Assembly: GCF_002933395.1 (NCBI RefSeq)
Contig: NZ_PKFN01000007.1
Location: forward strand, 868,001 to 932,000
Length of the DNA stretch: 64,000 bases
Source: Yoonia maritima
Lineage (GTDB): Bacteria; Pseudomonadota; Alphaproteobacteria; Rhodobacterales; Rhodobacteraceae
Direction of reading: 5' to 3'
A model generated the notes under the pieces. It did not search any database. It had not been told where the DNA came from and worked only from the letters and a program-made list of their open reading frames with translations. Made by a program: the position numbers and the translations under genes. Of the stretch, positions 20,372 through 30,888 are shown in pieces (the stretch's first letter is position 1; every line of letters begins with the position of its first letter).

Positions 20372-21012
20372 TGTTTGATCTTGGTCGCCTGGGCAGTTGG
20401 GCCGATTTACCGTTTTTTAGTGACGACCTTCCCGCTCTGACAGCCAAGCTTGACGCCGATGTACTTCCGCCACCGGCGCTGACATTTGCAGCGTTAGAGC
20501 GTTGCCAACCAGATCAGACCCGCGTCGTGATTATTGGCCAAGACCCCTACCACACGCCCGGCAAAGCTGACGGACTGGCCTTTTCAATTCCCGATAACTT
20601 TGGCGGGCGGCTTGATAGTCTTGGCAATATTTTCAAAGAGATAGACAGCGATCTGGATCAAAAACGCACTAAGACTGGGCTACAGGACTGGGCGGATCAA
20701 GGCGTCTTGCTACTGAACACAGCGTTAACCGTGCCCCCCGGAAAACCAAAGGCGCATGCCAAGCTTGGCTGGTCGGAATTGGTCGTCGAAGTGATCAAGC
20801 GGCTGGATGATGCGCCGCGCGCGTTCATCCTATGGGGTGGCCCGGCACAGGCCTATAGCAAACACATCAGCGAACAGCATCTGGTACTAAAATCAGCGCA
20901 CCCTTCCCCATTGTCCTGCCATCGTGGTTTTTTCGGCTCGCGCCCATTTTCAAAGACCAACCAGTGGCTTATTGATCAAGGGCAAGAGCCAATAAACTGG
21001 GCGGACCCATGA
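20371..21012 (+). CDS. ung: Uracil-DNA glycosylase, family 1
   Basis: A 213-residue DNA-repair enzyme that removes uracil from DNA. The water-activating loop GQDPYH lies at residues 56-61 (Asp58), the uracil pocket includes GLAFSIP and LLLNTALTV, and the Leu-intercalation loop is HPSPLS (His177). The length is close to the family norm. It sits between trpD and trpC and overlaps both (TGATG and ATGA), so a repair gene is embedded in a tryptophan operon and must be co-expressed with it. Confidence 0.95.
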   Translation: MFDLGRLGSWADLPFFSDDLPALTAKLDADVLPPPALTFAALERCQPDQTRVVIIGQDPYHTPGKADGLAFSIPDNFGGRLDSLGNIFKEIDSDLDQKRTKTGLQDWADQGVLLLNTALTVPPGKPKAHAKLGWSELVVEVIKRLDDAPRAFILWGGPAQAYSKHISEQHLVLKSAHPSPLSCHRGFFGSRPFSKTNQWLIDQGQEPINWADP

Positions 21013-21815
21013 GCGACATTCTCGAAAAAATCAAAACTTATAAATTGGAACATGTTGCGGCATGCAAAGCCGCTGTTCCATTGTCCGAGATAGAAGCGCG
21101 CGCCAAAGATGCGCCCCCCACCCGCGGGTTTGCGGATCGCCTGCAAGAAGCGGCCCGCGAAGGATATGGGCTTATTGCTGAAATCAAAAAGGCCAGCCCG
21201 TCCAAAGGCCTGATCCGCCCCGATTTCAACCCACCTGAACTTGCCAAAGCATACGAGGCCGGCGGTGCGACATGTCTGTCCGTACTGACTGATGGCCCAT
21301 CATTCCAAGGCGATGATAGTTACCTGACCGCTGCACGCAGCGCCGTCGATCTGCCCGCCCTGCGCAAAGATTTCATGTACGACACCTATCAAGTCGCAGA
21401 AGCCCGCGCATTGCACGCCGACTGCATCCTAATCATCTTGGCTTCGGTCAGCGACACCCAAGCCCAAGAGCTAGAGGATGCCGCGTATGAGTGGGGCATG
21501 GATGTCCTGCTTGAGGTCCACGATGCCGAAGAACTGGAGCGCGCAAGCCTGTTGAAATCCCCTCTGATGGGTATCAACAACCGTAATCTCAAGACATTTG
21601 AAACGACGTTAGACACGACGCGCACTCTGTCAAAGCTCGTGCCTGCAGATCGCACAATCGTCTGCGAAAGCGGTCTGAATACCTCTGAAGAACTCGCCGA
21701 CATGGCCCGCTACGGCGCGCGCACCTTCCTGATCGGCGAAAGCCTGATGCGTCAGGATGACGTTGCAACTGCGACACGCACCTTGCTTGCCAACCCAGCG
21801 ACCGGAGGCATGTGA
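21009..21815 (+). CDS. trpC: Indole-3-glycerol phosphate synthase
   Basis: A 268-residue TIM barrel that makes indole-3-glycerol phosphate. Signature segments are [48 protein letters not shown] and [11 protein letters not shown], followed by [11 protein letters not shown] and FLIGESLM. It overlaps ung by ATGA. The trpB and trpA partners are not in the window. Confidence 0.97.
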   Translation: MSDILEKIKTYKLEHVAACKAAVPLSEIEARAKDAPPTRGFADRLQEAAREGYGLIAEIKKASPSKGLIRPDFNPPELAKAYEAGGATCLSVLTDGPSFQGDDSYLTAARSAVDLPALRKDFMYDTYQVAEARALHADCILIILASVSDTQAQELEDAAYEWGMDVLLEVHDAEELERASLLKSPLMGINNRNLKTFETTLDTTRTLSKLVPADRTIVCESGLNTSEELADMARYGARTFLIGESLMRQDDVATATRTLLANPATGGM

Positions 21816-22291
21816 TGTCAAGCCTCAGCCATTTTGATGCCGACGGCAAAGCTCATATGGTCGATGTATCGGACAAACCTGTCACCGCACGTATCGCGGT
21901 CGCTGAAGGTTTCGTTAAAATGGCGTCTGAGACACTCGCCCTTATTGTCGAAGGGCGCGCAGACAAAGGCGATGTTCTGGGGATCGCCCGGATAGCTGGG
22001 ATTATGGGCGCAAAAAAAACAGCCGACCTGATCCCCCTTTGTCACCCGCTCCCCATCACCAAGGTCGCCATTGAAATGACCCCGGACGAAGCGCTCCCCG
22101 GTATCCGAATCAGCGCCACCGTCAAAACCGGCGGCCAAACCGGTGTTGAGATGGAAGCCCTAACAGCCGTCAGCACCACAGCTTTGACCGTTTATGATAT
22201 GGTCAAAGCTGTGCAAAAAGACATCGAAATCGGCGGGATACGGGTCACGCTCAAAGATGGTGGAAAATCTGGACGGCTTGAAAACCCATGA
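21815..22291 (+). CDS. moaC: Cyclic pyranopterin monophosphate synthase
   Basis: A 158-residue protein for the second half of the first step of molybdenum-cofactor synthesis. The family motifs are [47 protein letters not shown] and [23 protein letters not shown] 21815 is preferred to the adjacent GTG 21812 because GGAGG lies six bases upstream. Its TGA overlaps the start of the GIY-YIG gene (ATGA) instead of moeA, which is normally next. Confidence 0.95.
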   Translation: MSSLSHFDADGKAHMVDVSDKPVTARIAVAEGFVKMASETLALIVEGRADKGDVLGIARIAGIMGAKKTADLIPLCHPLPITKVAIEMTPDEALPGIRISATVKTGGQTGVEMEALTAVSTTALTVYDMVKAVQKDIEIGGIRVTLKDGGKSGRLENP

Positions 22292-23217
22292 ACCGATTGG
22301 GCCGTTCTCTCGAACTTTTCTTTGTGGACGGTCGGGCTGATGGGATGCTGACCGCCGAAGTCTTCGGCTGGACAGGACACGTACTGCGCGCGCCTCGTAC
22401 ACAGATCAAAGACGCTTTGATGCGTCCCGAAGCTGGGTTCACAGGTGTCTACGTGCTGCTCGGTGAAACCAAAGATGGCCCGCTTGCCTACATTGGTGAA
22501 GCCGAGGACATGCGTGTGCGTCTACGCGATCATGTATCAAACAAGGGTTGGTGGGACGACGCGATCTTAATTAGTTCAGCTGCAAATAATCTGCACAAGG
22601 CGCACATCAAATATCTTGAATCACGGCTGGTAGAAATCGCACGTGATGTTGCGCATACAACGTTAGAAAACGGTAACACGCCGCCACGCAGCAGCTTAAA
22701 TGAAGCCGCCCAAGCCAATATGGAAAGCTTTATCGATACCCTGATGATGGTGTTGCCAGCTATAAGGGTGGACCTATTTCTACAGAAAAAAGTCACTGCG
22801 GTACTACAAGAGCAACCGGACACATCAAAAGCTTCGGACGTTGGGGAGAGCTGGCCCCCATTGATGCCGGCCTTCCAGCTAACAACCCGTAGTGGCGAAA
22901 TCCTTGCATACGCAAAGCTTCAAGGCGGCGAGTTCATTGTTCAACATGGTTCTAAAGCACGGATTACAGTCGGTAAATCATCCACAGACGGTGTAACACG
23001 TAAGCGTCAGCAACTGCTAAATGCCCACACTATAATAGAAAACGATGGCTGGTTAGAATTTGTCGACAACTACTCGTTTCAATCACCTTCAGGGGCTGCC
23101 GACTTCATTAATGGATATAGCACTAACGGTCGAATATCTTGGAAGGAAGTCAAAACGGGAAAGACATTCGCTGAATGGGAACAGGCATCTATTGATTCAG
23201 GAATGAACTTGATATGA
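22288..23217 (+). CDS. GIY-YIG nuclease family protein with C-terminal DUF4357
   Basis: A 309-residue protein with two parts. Residues about 50-120 form a GIY-YIG-like nuclease core: GVYVLLG (53-59), [16 protein letters not shown] (YIG 68-70, conserved Arg pattern) and [10 protein letters not shown] with the candidate metal-binding Glu111. Residues about 265-305 match DUF4357 ([14 protein letters not shown] ... [14 protein letters not shown]). The biological role of this architecture is not established. The gene overlaps moaC (ATGA) at its start and moeA (ATGA) at its end, and visibly has a lower G+C content than both, so it looks like a recent insertion that kept translational coupling intact. 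Confidence 0.85.
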   Translation: MNRLGRSLELFFVDGRADGMLTAEVFGWTGHVLRAPRTQIKDALMRPEAGFTGVYVLLGETKDGPLAYIGEAEDMRVRLRDHVSNKGWWDDAILISSAANNLHKAHIKYLESRLVEIARDVAHTTLENGNTPPRSSLNEAAQANMESFIDTLMMVLPAIRVDLFLQKKVTAVLQEQPDTSKASDVGESWPPLMPAFQLTTRSGEILAYAKLQGGEFIVQHGSKARITVGKSSTDGVTRKRQQLLNAHTIIENDGWLEFVDNYSFQSPSGAADFINGYSTNGRISWKEVKTGKTFAEWEQASIDSGMNLI

Positions 23218-24386
23218 TCCCAGTCAACGAAGCACTTAATCACTTATTCGCCCTTGTTTCGCCTTTACCATCCGAAACCGTGCCACTGACGCAAGCCTTT
23301 GGACGTGTCTTGGTGCAAGATGTTTCCGCACGTCGTGATCAGCCCCCTTTTGCTGCATCTGCGATGGATGGTTACGCGGTTGCAGGGGTGGATGTTGCCC
23401 CCGGCGTAACGTTCGATGTCATCGGAGAGGCCGCAGCAGGCCACGCATTCACTGGCGCCATTGAATCTGGTCAGGCGGCCCGGATTTTCACGGGGGCCCC
23501 AATGCCCGCCGGGACTGATTGGGTTGTGATCCAAGAAGACGTTGACAGGGTCGACGACACCATCACGCTGCGCGACACATTGGAAACGAAGTCCTATGTG
23601 CGCCCCGCTGGTGCGGATTTTAAGAATGGTGACCAGATTAGGGCACCGCGTGTCTTGTCTGCTTCGGATGTTGCGCTTCTTGCTGCGATGAATATTGCGC
23701 AGGTTCCTGTGGCCCGCCGCCCTGTTGTTGCGATTATTGCGACTGGGGATGAACTGGTGCAGCCCGGTGAAGCACCGGGTCCTGACCAGATTATTGCGTC
23801 GAACAGTTATGGTTTGGCGGCCCTTGTCGAAGGCGCAGGTGGCCATGCCCGTATGCTGCCAATCGCACGCGATAATGTTCCAGCGCTTGAATTAGCTTTT
23901 GATTTGGCAGCGGATGCAGATCTGATTGTCACCATTGGTGGTGCGTCTGTTGGCGATCATGATTTGGTCGGACAAGTTGCTGAAGCCAAAGGAATGGAGC
24001 GATCCTTTTACAAAATCGCGATGCGTCCGGGCAAGCCACTAATGGCGGGCCCTATGGGCAGTGCTGTTATGCTTGGCTTGCCGGGCAACCCCGTTTCTGC
24101 CTTGGTTTGCGGGCACATATTTTTGTTGCCGGTTATCCGCCAAATGCTTGGCCAAGGGACAGCAGCTGCGCCGCGCGAAACCGCCCCCCTTGCCCATGAC
24201 ATTGGCCCAAACGGAATCAGAGAACACTATACCCGCGCCCATATTGACCATAACGGCGTGACCATCTTTGACCGTCAGGACAGTGCGCTGTTAACAGTCC
24301 TCGCAAATGCAAATTGCCTTGCTGTTCGCCCAGCTGCTGACCCGGCTCGCAGCGCAGGCGACGAAATCGACATCATCCGTCTCTGA
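23214..24386 (+). CDS. moeA: Molybdopterin molybdotransferase
   Basis: A 390-residue enzyme that inserts molybdate into molybdopterin. Landmarks are DQPPFAASAMDGYAV, RIFTGAPMPAGTDWVV, IIATGDELVQPGEAPGPDQI and GGASVGDHDLV, then FYKIAMRPGKPLMAGPMG and MLGLPGNPVSALV. The protein acts in the cytosol after MoaC, MoaE/D and MogA. Its ATG lies inside the stop of the GIY-YIG gene. lexA follows after 88 bases with its own promoter. Confidence 0.96.
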   Translation: MIPVNEALNHLFALVSPLPSETVPLTQAFGRVLVQDVSARRDQPPFAASAMDGYAVAGVDVAPGVTFDVIGEAAAGHAFTGAIESGQAARIFTGAPMPAGTDWVVIQEDVDRVDDTITLRDTLETKSYVRPAGADFKNGDQIRAPRVLSASDVALLAAMNIAQVPVARRPVVAIIATGDELVQPGEAPGPDQIIASNSYGLAALVEGAGGHARMLPIARDNVPALELAFDLAADADLIVTIGGASVGDHDLVGQVAEAKGMERSFYKIAMRPGKPLMAGPMGSAVMLGLPGNPVSALVCGHIFLLPVIRQMLGQGTAAAPRETAPLAHDIGPNGIREHYTRAHIDHNGVTIFDRQDSALLTVLANANCLAVRPAADPARSAGDEIDIIRL

Positions 24387-24430
24387 CTTGGCGACTTTAC
24401 CTCACCAAAGCAAGAGTTGACACAAAACAG

Positions 24431-24445
24431 GAACATGCATAGAAC
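24431..24445. promoter_or_regulatory. SOS (LexA) box upstream of lexA
   Basis: GAAC-ATGCATA-GAAC is the reverse complement of GTTC-N7-GTTC, the alphaproteobacterial LexA operator. It lies 30 bases before the lexA ATG and implies autoregulation. Confidence 0.9.
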
Positions 24446-24474
24446 ATATGCAAAACCTGCAAGGGGAACATGCG

Positions 24475-25161
24475 ATGCTGACGAAAAAACAACTCGACCT
24501 GCTAGAGTTCATTCACAAGCGTGTACAGCGCGACGGGGTGTCGCCTAGCTTTGATGAAATGAAAGAAGCTCTAGATCTGCGATCCAAGTCGGGAATTCAC
24601 CGTTTGATCACAGCATTGGAAGAGCGTGGATTTATTCGCCGCCTCGCGCACCGCGCACGTGCCTTGGAAATCGTTAAGCTACCTGACGCGATGCAGGGCA
24701 AAACTGGATTTACCCCACGCGTGATTGACGGCGACAAACCCGACAGCACCCCTGCAACGGCTATGCCGATTGATAATGGCGCGATCGAACTTCCGCTGAT
24801 GGGCCGCATCGCCGCTGGTGTCCCTATCGAGGCGATTAGCCAAGTATCGCATAACGTTTCGGTCCCGCAGTCAATGGTGGGTACTGGCGATCACTATGCG
24901 CTTGAAGTTAAAGGTGATTCCATGATCGAAGCGGGCATCAACGACGGCGATGTTGTTGTGATCCGTGAAACCACCGCTGCTGATAATGGTGATATCGTCG
25001 TTGCGCTGGTCGAAGGTCACGAAGCGACGCTAAAACGGTTCCGCCGGAACGGCGGTGCGATTGCGCTAGAGGCGGCCAACCCAGCCTATGAAACGCGGGT
25101 TTTCCGCGATGATCAGGTCAAGGTTCAAGGGCGGCTGGTCGGGCTAATCCGCACCTACTGA
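24475..25161 (+). CDS. lexA: LexA repressor
   Basis: A 228-residue SOS repressor. The N-terminal winged helix carries [20 protein letters not shown]; the self-cleavage site is Ala114-Gly115 in GRIAAGVP; the catalytic Ser149 is in [10 protein letters not shown] and Lys187 in EATLKRF. ATG 24475, preceded by AAGGGGA, is the start; an in-frame ATG at 24448 lies right at the SOS box and is unlikely to be used. The operator GTTC-N7-GTTC upstream shows autoregulation, and a second copy precedes uvrA in this window. Confidence 0.97.
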   Translation: MLTKKQLDLLEFIHKRVQRDGVSPSFDEMKEALDLRSKSGIHRLITALEERGFIRRLAHRARALEIVKLPDAMQGKTGFTPRVIDGDKPDSTPATAMPIDNGAIELPLMGRIAAGVPIEAISQVSHNVSVPQSMVGTGDHYALEVKGDSMIEAGINDGDVVVIRETTAADNGDIVVALVEGHEATLKRFRRNGGAIALEAANPAYETRVFRDDQVKVQGRLVGLIRTY

Positions 25162-25180
25162 GTAGAGTATTCACGCTGCG

Positions 25181-27316
25181 TCAAGGGTCGCTCTGGCGGC
25201 CCTTTTTGTTTTCTTGGGTCAGGACCATATGGCCACCTGTCATTTCTGGCCCGGCATTCCACGGACGATCGCCGGCGACATCTTGGGCCGTCGTGACGAC
25301 GAGGTCACCGTGTTCATTTGTATCTAAGGCAAGCGCACCAGTACGTCGCAGCCTGTCGATATCAAAAACGGCACACGGTCGATCGGCGTCGTCCTTCTGA
25401 TTGCTGATAATCACGTCCGCGCCATCACATCCGTCCAATGCCGCAAGCGCAGTTTTTCCTGAAACCTGAAACACCGTCCAATCCCCAATCTGAACCCGCA
25501 CGGCTCTCCCGTCACGATGATACCCGGGGCGGCCTGAAGCGATCTCTTGCTCGGTCACCGCACCATCATTTTCGAGCCAGATTCGGGCGACAAAGCTATC
25601 GCCAGTCGCCTTGGACAATGCACGTCCCTGCGCCCCCAAAACGCCAATCAAAGCACCACTGTCAGCGATCAATAGCTGCGGTCGGGTGGCCTGCGACCAT
25701 GACACGGCTGCGCAAATCACTAGTATCGCGCCAGCAAATCGTGCCCTTCCACGCCACAGCACGCCCCAAAGCGAACCCATTGCAAGTAATGGCAAAACCC
25801 AAGGTCCTGGGGCAACAATATGCCCGACAGCCCCGTCCCAGCTGGAAACGGTTTCGGCAACCCACAAGATCCAGCGCAAACCAAAAGACATGAACGCAAA
25901 ACCGATGCCCGACAGCCCAAGCGGCGCAAGGCAGATCGCCAGAACGGCTGCGGGCATGACCAGAACGCCCATCAATGGCACGCTGAGCAAGTTCGCGATG
26001 AGCCCAAAATGTGCGACCTGATTGAAATGCGCCGCAGCAAAGGGCGCAGTCGCGAGCCCCGCTACAAAAGATGACAAAACGACAGAAAACACAGCACGCA
26101 GCCATTTCGGCCAGCGTGACATGTCAAAGCGACGCAATGCGCCAAAGACCACCACCAGCGCTGTCGTCGCAGCAAAAGACATCTGAAATCCCGGCCCGGT
26201 AAGCGCCTCTGGCTGCCATAGCAGCACAATGATCGCAGCCATTGCCACGGCCCGCAACGTTAACGCGCGACGGTCCAACAGCACCGCTACCAACATCACC
26301 GCAACCATAATAAATGCGCGTTCGGTCGCGACATTGCCGCCAGAAAGCGCCAAATAGAATGCACCGACAACTAATGCACAGACGGCCGCGATTTTCTTGG
26401 TCTGATACCGAAGCGATATCGTCGCGCTTAGCGCCAGTCCATAGCGGACAAGCGCAAAGATGAACCCAGTTAGCAACCCCATGTGCAGGCCGGAAATCGC
26501 TAACAAATGCGCGAGATTCGCGGCACGTAAATTCGCCAGCGTTTCTTGGCGCATCGCGGATCTATCCCCTGTCATGATTGCAGCAGCGAATGCCCCTGAC
26601 TCGCCCGGGATCGCCCCTTGGACGTAGCTGGATAATTTCGTCCTTGTGGCAAACACGCGCATCGCCAATGTTGGGTCACGCGGCGGGGTCAGTCGCAAAA
26701 CGGGTGTACGGGTGTAACCAACAGCACCCAGCCCCAGAAACCACGCATGTCGTTGAAAATCAAAACCACCGGGTTCGGCCGGACCCGCTGGCGGCGATAG
26801 ATGCCCGGTAAGGATCAAGGTTTCGCCCGGCTGAAAGCTATGGATCACTTGGTCGCCATGAACCGAGACGCGTACCCGCGCAGGTGTACGAGCCGGCGAC
26901 ATACGCGCAAGCACAACGTTATCTAGCGTTAATCTAGGTGCGTCACTTGCAGACCTATCAATATTAACCACACGCCCCTCAATCGGCCCATAGTACCGAA
27001 AACCAAGTACTGGTTCGGCAACGTGGGCGGTCCGCCATTCGGCGATCGCGGCACCTGCAAGGATAAGTGAGCAACCGACAACAAAGGGCGCCAGTGCCGG
27101 ATGAACCCACCGCGATATCAACAGCAAGATAATCGCCACAAGCCAGACGCCCGCCATGGTCGCTTGGTTAGGTTCGTGAGAAAGCGAAAAATAGGTGCCA
27201 ATCCCAATGCCGAGGCAAACAGGAACCCAGCCAATCAGCCCACCACGTTGTGCCAGAAGTGCATCAAGAAAAGCGGTGCGCACTTGTTCTTTACCCCGCA
27301 GTTTCGTATCCCCCAT
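25181..27316 (-). CDS. comEC: ComEC/Rec2 family DNA-uptake channel protein
   Basis: A 711-residue polytopic inner-membrane protein. N-terminal hydrophobic segments are followed by a DUF4131-like region, then the Competence domain with LAHLLAISGLHMGLLTGF (about residues 270-290) and many further membrane helices to about residue 545. The C-terminal soluble part (about 550-711) corresponds to the lactamase-like end but is short and lacks an evident HxHxDH motif, as in many alphaproteobacterial copies. It would carry single-stranded DNA across the inner membrane. The lexA terminator lies within its last codons. Confidence 0.9.
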   Translation of the reverse strand: MGDTKLRGKEQVRTAFLDALLAQRGGLIGWVPVCLGIGIGTYFSLSHEPNQATMAGVWLVAIILLLISRWVHPALAPFVVGCSLILAGAAIAEWRTAHVAEPVLGFRYYGPIEGRVVNIDRSASDAPRLTLDNVVLARMSPARTPARVRVSVHGDQVIHSFQPGETLILTGHLSPPAGPAEPGGFDFQRHAWFLGLGAVGYTRTPVLRLTPPRDPTLAMRVFATRTKLSSYVQGAIPGESGAFAAAIMTGDRSAMRQETLANLRAANLAHLLAISGLHMGLLTGFIFALVRYGLALSATISLRYQTKKIAAVCALVVGAFYLALSGGNVATERAFIMVAVMLVAVLLDRRALTLRAVAMAAIIVLLWQPEALTGPGFQMSFAATTALVVVFGALRRFDMSRWPKWLRAVFSVVLSSFVAGLATAPFAAAHFNQVAHFGLIANLLSVPLMGVLVMPAAVLAICLAPLGLSGIGFAFMSFGLRWILWVAETVSSWDGAVGHIVAPGPWVLPLLAMGSLWGVLWRGRARFAGAILVICAAVSWSQATRPQLLIADSGALIGVLGAQGRALSKATGDSFVARIWLENDGAVTEQEIASGRPGYHRDGRAVRVQIGDWTVFQVSGKTALAALDGCDGADVIISNQKDDADRPCAVFDIDRLRRTGALALDTNEHGDLVVTTAQDVAGDRPWNAGPEMTGGHMVLTQENKKGRQSDP
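25183..25210 (+). terminator. Intrinsic terminator of lexA
   Basis: AAGGGTCGC / GCGGCCCTT (one G-T pair) with a TCTG loop is followed by five T. It overlaps the 3' end of the convergent comEC gene. Confidence 0.85.
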
Positions 27317-27364
27317 TCAATCCGGACACTACCGGAAAGCTGGTTAGCGAAAGGTTAATTCTCC

Positions 27365-28759
27365 ATGTCAGTCGTCACACGTTTCGCCCCGTCACCCACT
27401 GGTGCATTGCATATCGGTGGTGCGCGCACTGCACTTTTCAACTGGCTTTATGCCCGCGGCCACAATGGTACATTTCTGCTGCGCATCGAAGATACGGACC
27501 AGTCACGATCAACGGATGAAAACAAACAGGCGATTTTAGATGGTCTGACTTGGCTTGGTCTTGATTGGGACGGCGAACCAACCAGCCAAGCCGCGAACGC
27601 GCCCCGTCATACCGAAGTCGCGCTGGAAATGCTTGCCAATGATCATGCCTACAAGTGCTTTAGCACCCAAGACGAAATCGAAGCATTCCGCGAAAACGCG
27701 CGTGCAGAAAAACAATCGACGCTGTTCCAGTCACCTTGGCGCGATGTTCCAGAGGCAGATCATCCTGACCTGCCCTACGTCATCCGCCTAAAGGCACCGC
27801 GCACAGGCAAAACGACCCTACATGACGAAGTACAAGGTGACGTTACTTGGTCAAATGACCAACTAGATGACATGATCCTGCTGCGATCTGATGGCACCCC
27901 AGTTTATATGCTGGCCGTTGTCGTCGATGACCATGATATGGGTGTGACACATGTCATCCGTGGTGATGACCATCTTGCCAACTCCTTCCGTCAGAACCTG
28001 ATCTATGAGGCCATGGGGTGGGACAAACCCGTCCTTGCCCATATTCCGTTGATTTTTGGCCCAGATGGCAAAAAACTATCGAAGCGCCATGGCGCGACTG
28101 GTGCCGCAGAGTATCAGCAAATGGGCTATCCCGCCGCAGGCATGCGCAACTATCTCACTCGTCTAGGCTGGAGCCATGGAGACGATGAATTCTTCTCGGA
28201 TGAGCAGGCCCGCGAATGGTTTGACCTAAATGGAATTGGCAAATCTCCTGCCCGTTTTGATTTTAAGAAGCTTGCAAACATCTGTGGTCAACACATTGCC
28301 GTGACTGACGATGCTGCACTGCTGCAGGAAGTGCATGAATATCTAGCATCTGTTGGCCAATCGCCCCTAACAGAAGTACAATCTGATCGTCTCTTGCGCG
28401 CAATGTACTGCCTAAAAGAACGCGCAAAAACCTTACCAGAACTCATTGAAAAAGCACATTTTTCTCTAGCACCGCGGCCTCTTGATCTGGATGAAAAAGC
28501 GCAGGCACAACTGAATGATGTATCCCGTGGTATACTGTCGGAATTGACGCCGCAGTTGCAAAATGCTAGCTGGACGCGTGACACCTTAGAAGGGATCGTC
28601 ACGTCCATTGCCGAAGCTCACGATACGAAACTTGGCAAACTTGCTGGGCCGCTTCGTGCGGCGCTCGCAGGGCGTGCTGTCTCACCAAGTGTGTTCGATA
28701 TGATGTTGGTCTTGGGGCAAGAGGAAACGATTGCCAGACTTCAAGACGCCAGCGACTGA
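27365..28759 (+). CDS. gltX: Glutamyl-tRNA synthetase
   Basis: A 464-residue class I synthetase that charges tRNA-Glu. The HIGH-type motif is in [23 protein letters not shown], the KMSKS-type motif is KKLSKRHG, and the catalytic domain also shows LLRIEDTD and [18 protein letters not shown]. The C-terminal anticodon-binding region runs to the end. It is divergent from comEC and followed, 95 bases later, by gltA. Confidence 0.96.
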   Translation: MSVVTRFAPSPTGALHIGGARTALFNWLYARGHNGTFLLRIEDTDQSRSTDENKQAILDGLTWLGLDWDGEPTSQAANAPRHTEVALEMLANDHAYKCFSTQDEIEAFRENARAEKQSTLFQSPWRDVPEADHPDLPYVIRLKAPRTGKTTLHDEVQGDVTWSNDQLDDMILLRSDGTPVYMLAVVVDDHDMGVTHVIRGDDHLANSFRQNLIYEAMGWDKPVLAHIPLIFGPDGKKLSKRHGATGAAEYQQMGYPAAGMRNYLTRLGWSHGDDEFFSDEQAREWFDLNGIGKSPARFDFKKLANICGQHIAVTDDAALLQEVHEYLASVGQSPLTEVQSDRLLRAMYCLKERAKTLPELIEKAHFSLAPRPLDLDEKAQAQLNDVSRGILSELTPQLQNASWTRDTLEGIVTSIAEAHDTKLGKLAGPLRAALAGRAVSPSVFDMMLVLGQEETIARLQDASD

Positions 28760-28854
28760 AACCAATTCGTTACGATTGGCAGTTAACTGGAACACCGACG
28801 AATAAAGATGCGCCGGCGACGATTTGTCGTGCGCACCATATAAGGGGAAGAAAT

Positions 28855-30150
28855 ATGGCTGAAAATACAGATACTGCGAAATTAACCATTAAGGGCGAAA
28901 CATACGAATTGCCGATCCACTCCCCTACGGCAGGCCCTGATGTAATCGACATCCGCAAGCTTTACGCACAAGCCGACGTATTTACATACGATCCCGGCTT
29001 TACGTCGACATCAGCTTGCGACAGCACGATCACATTCATCGACGGCGATAAAGGTGAACTGCTTCACCGCGGTTACCCGATCGACCAGCTGGCAAGCCAG
29101 TCTCATTATCTCGAAGTGTGTTACCTGCTGCTTTACGGTGAACTACCCTCCGCAGCACAGCTTGAGAAATTCGAACGTTTGGTGACCAACCACACGATGA
29201 TTCACGAGCAGATGCACAACTTCTTCCGTGGCTTCCGTCGTGATGCACACCCGATGGCGACAATGGTCGGCGTTGTTGGTGCGATGTCTGCATTCTACCA
29301 CGATTCCACTGACATCAACGATGCGCACCAGCGCGAGGTCGCTTCGATCCGCCTGATCGCCAAGATGCCAACAATCGCTGCGATGGCCTATAAGTACTCG
29401 ATCGGTCAGCCGTTCGTATATCCACGCAACGATCTGGATTACGCTGCGAACTTCTTGCACATGTGTTTCTCGGTCCCTGCCGAAGAATACAACGTGAACC
29501 CAATTCTGGCCCGCGCGATGGATCGTATCTTTACGCTGCACGCGGATCACGAACAAAACGCATCAACTTCGACTGTGCGTCTGGCGTCTTCTTCTGGTGC
29601 GAACCCGTTTGCATGTATCGCTGCTGGTATCGCATGTCTTTGGGGTCCTGCCCACGGTGGTGCGAACCAAGCATGTCTGGAAATGCTTAAGGAAATCGGC
29701 ACTGTTGACCGCATTCCTGAATTCATCGCCCGTGCGAAAGATAAGAACGACAGCTACCGCTTGATGGGCTTTGGCCACCGCGTTTACAAAAACTTTGACC
29801 CACGCGCGACCGTGATGAAACAGTCTGCTGACGAAGTTCTTGAACTGCTTGGCGTGGAAGACAACCCACTGCTGCAGGTCGCAATGGAGCTGGAAAAGCA
29901 AGCGCTGGCAGATCCGTATTTCGCTGAGAAAAAACTGTTCCCGAACGTTGATTTCTATTCGGGCATCATTCTCGAAGCGATGGGTTTTCCAACATCCATG
30001 TTCACACCGATCTTTGCATTGGCACGGACTGTTGGTTGGATTTCCCAGTGGAAAGAACAGCTTGCTGATCCACAGCTAAAAATTGGTCGTCCTCGTCAGT
30101 TGTATCTTGGTGAAACCGCCCGCGACTACATCGACATCGAAAAACGCTAA
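28855..30150 (+). CDS. gltA: Citrate synthase (type II, hexameric-type length)
   Basis: A 431-residue enzyme that condenses oxaloacetate with acetyl-CoA as the entry to the TCA cycle. Landmarks are [38 protein letters not shown] (first active-site His), [29 protein letters not shown] (second His) and [15 protein letters not shown] (catalytic Asp). AGGGGA precedes the ATG and a UUCG terminator follows. Confidence 0.97.
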   Translation: MAENTDTAKLTIKGETYELPIHSPTAGPDVIDIRKLYAQADVFTYDPGFTSTSACDSTITFIDGDKGELLHRGYPIDQLASQSHYLEVCYLLLYGELPSAAQLEKFERLVTNHTMIHEQMHNFFRGFRRDAHPMATMVGVVGAMSAFYHDSTDINDAHQREVASIRLIAKMPTIAAMAYKYSIGQPFVYPRNDLDYAANFLHMCFSVPAEEYNVNPILARAMDRIFTLHADHEQNASTSTVRLASSSGANPFACIAAGIACLWGPAHGGANQACLEMLKEIGTVDRIPEFIARAKDKNDSYRLMGFGHRVYKNFDPRATVMKQSADEVLELLGVEDNPLLQVAMELEKQALADPYFAEKKLFPNVDFYSGIILEAMGFPTSMFTPIFALARTVGWISQWKEQLADPQLKIGRPRQLYLGETARDYIDIEKR

Positions 30151-30156
30151 ATGATT

Positions 30157-30181
30157 AGGCCACCTTCGGGTGGCCTTTTTT
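30157..30181 (+). terminator. Intrinsic terminator of gltA
   Basis: AGGCCACC-TTCG-GGTGGCCT is a perfect 8-bp stem with a UUCG loop and a following T-run, seven bases after the gltA stop. Confidence 0.93.
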
Positions 30182-30226
30182 ATCTGGCACATAGTTCCCA
30201 GCGAGACATAAAATGGCTAATCCGTG

Positions 30227-30730
30227 ATGCTAACCACTGACCGCCTTGTCCTTCGTGAGCCGCGTCTTGACGATTTAGATGCAATGTACGCGCTATATCG
30301 TGATCCCCGCGCGATGAACTATTGGTCAACCGCCCCGCATGCGGATAAATCAATAACCAAAACGCTGGTCGATCGCTTCATCGCGTCGTGGCAAGATAGC
30401 CCAACCTATTTTCAGATCACGTTAGACGACATCTACATCGGAAATGTCGGAAACCATCGTGACAACGAAGTCGGATTTATTTTGCACCCCGACCACTGGC
30501 GCAAGGGTTATGTATTCGAGGCTATGCAAGCCGTGACCGCATATCTATTTGATACGACTGATCACTCCGAACTAATCGCCGAAGCCGACCCACTAAATGT
30601 GGCCTCTGTCGGGTTACTTCATCGCTTGGGGTTTACTGAAACACACCGCGAGAAGAACACGTTTTGCATAAACGGCATTTGGTCCGACAGCGTGTATTTT
30701 GTCTTGCCGCGCCACGATGGAAAGCGTTAG
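30227..30730 (+). CDS. GNAT family N-acetyltransferase (RimJ/RimL type)
   Basis: A 167-residue acetyltransferase. It opens with LTTDRLVLREPRLDDLDAMYAL, typical of the RimJ/RimL group, then shows GFILHPDHWRKGYVFEAMQAV (acetyl-CoA loop region) and PLNVASVGLLHRLGF. The target is unknown. The frame opens with GTG at 30224 followed by ATG 30227; no strong ribosome-binding site separates the two choices. It follows the gltA terminator and stands alone. Confidence 0.87.
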   Translation: MLTTDRLVLREPRLDDLDAMYALYRDPRAMNYWSTAPHADKSITKTLVDRFIASWQDSPTYFQITLDDIYIGNVGNHRDNEVGFILHPDHWRKGYVFEAMQAVTAYLFDTTDHSELIAEADPLNVASVGLLHRLGFTETHREKNTFCINGIWSDSVYFVLPRHDGKR

Positions 30731-30888
30731 CGTTGTCTTGGTCATCAGTTCACCAAGGCGTCGCCGATCCGCTTAGATCACGCTAAACCTGACATTGGCA
30801 GAATAGACCGCTGACCTTTCAATCAGCCGGGCGACAAGGGCGACCATCAGACCAAACTGGGTTCCGGCACAGATTGTAGGGGCAAAAT

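Noticed and set aside
30731..30888. Remnant of a membrane-protein gene on the minus strand
   Set aside because: One minus-strand frame is open and partly hydrophobic but has no start and no recognisable family; it is probably chance. I see nothing else in this gap.
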